Positions 61,883 to 64,000 of a stretch of 64,000 bases of DNA are shown here, piece after piece. This DNA is from Pezicula radicicola. Lineage: Eukaryota; Ascomycota; Leotiomycetes; Helotiales; Dermateaceae. Positions within the stretch are counted from its first letter, which is position 1. The number at the start of each line of letters is the position of its first letter. The notes beneath the pieces are model-generated. The model saw only the letters and a list, made by a program, of their open reading frames with translations. It was not told the DNA's origin and did no database searches. The DNA is taken from NCBI GenBank assembly GCA_003008705.1, contig PDUO01000010.1:496001-560000 (forward strand), read 5' to 3'. Both the position numbers and the translations under genes were made by a program.

Positions 61883-64000
61883 TGTGATATGCTACTGCAA
61901 AAGCAACGATAATACTAACACAACCGTAATGAACGAAAGCTTAGACACCCCGAATTTAACTATGGTCTTTTGATAGTTCAAGACAAAGACTTAAGCTCAT
62001 AAGCGTGCAGCGGAAACGGTTGGCCTACGTTTCAAAGTGGAACCCATTACGATTTCATCATAGAAACAGGCAACATTTAAGATGGCCCATAGAGCTTTAG
62101 TTGTATCTATGCTCACATTCGATCCTAACGAATTATAAATACAAATCAGGACAATACTCGAGCAAACCGAACAACAACTTGAGAGCATTTACTTCAATCA
62201 ATGTATACAGTACGGCACCCGAAATCGATCACATTTCGATCTTGAAAGTTCAGCCGGCAATTGAACCATCGACAAATGGAAGACCTGTGCTCCCAGATCA
62301 ACATCCCCTCATTGCTGATACGAAGCTGAGTTCATGAAGCTAAGCTGACTTCGACCTTGAGGATTCTTTCGAGTTGGAGGAGACTTGCATTGATGAAGGA
62401 TCGGGACGGTAGAATACAGGTATCTCGTCAGCTGGTAGGCTTAGGTATTCTAATACACATACCAATAATATATTAGACCTCATCCTAGTCTTAAGCAAAT
62501 GACTACACTGCGTTATGCAAGCATCAAATTTAGTCCCCAGCAACCTTGCACCCCTCGTATTTCTGCCTTAGTGCCACGTTCTACCACTGGCTTTCTTCAT
62601 TAAACGAGCCAAACATTTTGCCATGCTTTACAATTGTAATATCATTTGTTCTTTATGTCTTAATACTCTATCTAGCTTCCTCTTAGTCTTTGAGAAGGTG
62701 AAGCCTTCCCATTGGCCACAAACTTCCTTTTCCCCCTCTCGCTTCTCGCTTATTCTCCAACCAAAAAAAGACAATAATACCGCCAAAAAAGTCTTCGCAA
62801 GAAACCAAAAGAAAAAACAGCAAAACTATAGGACCGAGTCTCCTCGATCCTCTAGAACACAGCATTACCTGTGTTTTTGTCGTCAGGCGTCTGGTAGGGG
62901 GGATGAGCCCACACCCGATCCAGCCCCTATGTAATTAGGGAAGATTGGTTGGTTGGTTGGTATACGTATGAGGGATTGGCGAACCTTAGTCATTGAAAAT
63001 TCTCCTCCTCTTGAAACAGAATTTGACCTGTGCCACTTACCACTGTGACATGCCTGTTCTGTTTGTTGAGGTGTTTTCGCTTATACTGGTTTATGTTGTT
63101 TAGTGGGAGGGGGAGTGAGGTGTAGAGAGTTTGCTTGTGTTTACTGTGTGGGTTGGTACTCGGTGGAATTCACTAAGTGTTAAGGGGATATTGGCTTTAA
63201 GAATTTGGAAATGCTCTGATCACGTCACTTCGAATATTTCTCTACGACTGCAGTTGGCGGTCAATGAACACTCCAGTCCACCGTAGCAAACATAGAGCAT
63301 CATCATCTCAAAACCATCTGCCCAGGCGCCTTCAAGTAGCACTATGTTCCAACTTCAACTTTCATTAAAAGTTGCTATCTTTCAAACCCCAGAATTCTGC
63401 TTCCATGCTAATTCTAATTTCATTCTCAAGATGAATGCTGCTGGTACATTTGTTTGCTCGCCGAGCGGTTTTGAGGATGAGGTGACAGGACGCACGAAAA
63501 TGTAAGTACCAAATTGCATGCGTATCATACTGCAAGATATTTTTTTTAATGGTTAGTAAATAATCTCCAGCGTTCATCCCAAGAACAGTCTCAGGACCCT
63601 CACTATCATCGATCTCCTACCTACTCCGCACAGCCATTCAATAACATGGGTATCCCAACAATCTCAACTCTACCATCACCTCACAACCGTAAAAACCAAC
63701 ACAAAATTAAAAAAACAATCCCTCATCCACCATAGCAACCACAAACAACCAGATAAACTCAAAAGATCAATTTCAAAAATATCAGTAGCACAATTTAAGC
63801 GATTCGCCCCCCTTTCTTTAGCTTCGCTTCATGCACGATTCGGCGAAGCCGCACGTGACCAATATACATATTCGGCGAAGCTTCATTGCCTCCCGATGAC
63901 GAATACTTGAGCTTCAAAAAAGGTTAGTTATAGATTTTTGGAATTGTATAAGTAGATCAGAATCTTTTCTTTCCCAATGTTATTCTCGACAATTCAATCA
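61883..64000. other. Gene-free right end of window
   Basis: Small open frames on both strands lack any protein-like character. Features seen: a GGTTGGTTGGTTGGT run at 62947-62962; C/A-rich sequence at 63.6-63.8 kb; and the word TTCGGCGAAGC twice near 63.85 kb. A gene to the right of the window may use this as its promoter. Confidence 0.45.
63839..63881 (+). repeat. Paired TTCGGCGAAGC words
   Basis: The 11-base word TTCGGCGAAGC occurs at 63839-63849 and 63871-63881, and a related AGCTTCGCTTC in opposite sense lies at 63820-63830. The spacing between the two starts is 32 bases. They could be a binding-site pair or the remains of a small inverted-repeat element. Confidence 0.5.

Noticed and set aside
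1..64000. CRISPR arrays, rRNA and tRNA genes
   Set aside because: No regularly spaced repeat array, rRNA segment or foldable tRNA was seen; the window is eukaryotic nuclear DNA in type.

Overview
The window looks like nuclear DNA of a filamentous ascomycete (Pezizomycotina). Compact genes carry introns that are mostly 49-115 bp with GT...AG borders and CT(A/G)A(C/T)-like branch sites. The recognisable proteins are fungal in type: Mdm10, Mrt4, Alb1, a Pol12 C-terminus, acetoacetyl-CoA synthetase and a ZIP zinc transporter. A leotiomycete such as a Sclerotiniaceae member is my guess from the general look of the proteins; the sequence alone does not prove it. Two isolated N bases (47252 and 49086) show this is draft assembly.

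Layout. From 1 to 46.7 kb there is mostly a conserved core: the tail of DNA polymerase alpha subunit B (1-744), a 14-helix MFS efflux pump (3728-5601, -), a SnoaL/NTF2-like protein (7104-7826, +), a ZIP zinc transporter (8470-9751, -), Mdm10 (11338-12585, -) head to head with Mrt4 (12854-13663, +), U1 snRNP 70K (14342-16013, -) head to head with mitochondrial ribosomal protein mL43 (16283-16803, +), triosephosphate isomerase (17738-18760, -), a proline/glutamine/arginine-rich disordered protein (20342-22006, -), serine palmitoyltransferase subunit Lcb2 (26678-28927, -), acetoacetyl-CoA synthetase (30736-33577, +), MFAP1 (37849-39177, -), Alb1 (39564-40162, -) head to head with a membrane-anchored ubiquitin protease (40472-42571, +), and a WDR44-like WD40 protein (43490-46692, +). 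AT-rich, gene-empty stretches interrupt this core at about 0.7-3.7 kb and 33.6-37.8 kb. The second holds a diverged tandem duplication.

From about 46.9 kb the character changes to an accessory, AT-rich island. It starts with a 9-bp minisatellite and then a 2.0-kb decayed piggyBac-family transposon (47181-49182) with perfect 26-bp terminal inverted repeats. A protoglobin gene (49621-50376) follows. Next come long gene-poor DNA with a 30-bp-arm hairpin, an intron-split gene of unknown function (54993-55650), a coiled-coil protein with a duplicated 60-residue unit (56189-57247), a very small gene with its own TATA box (58033-58316), a small secreted Kex2-type peptide precursor (about 60218-60483) and a BTB/POZ protein (61074-61882).

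Functionally the core genes cover ribosome biogenesis (Mrt4, Alb1), splicing (U1-70K, MFAP1), mitochondrial form and translation (Mdm10, mL43), sphingolipid synthesis, glycolysis, ketone-body activation, metal uptake and efflux. They do not form one pathway. Three head-to-head housekeeping pairs have nearly equal intergenic lengths (268, 269 and 309 bp). Splice coordinates were derived by hand from reading frame, splice-site consensus and family knowledge; no alignment or transcript data were available.
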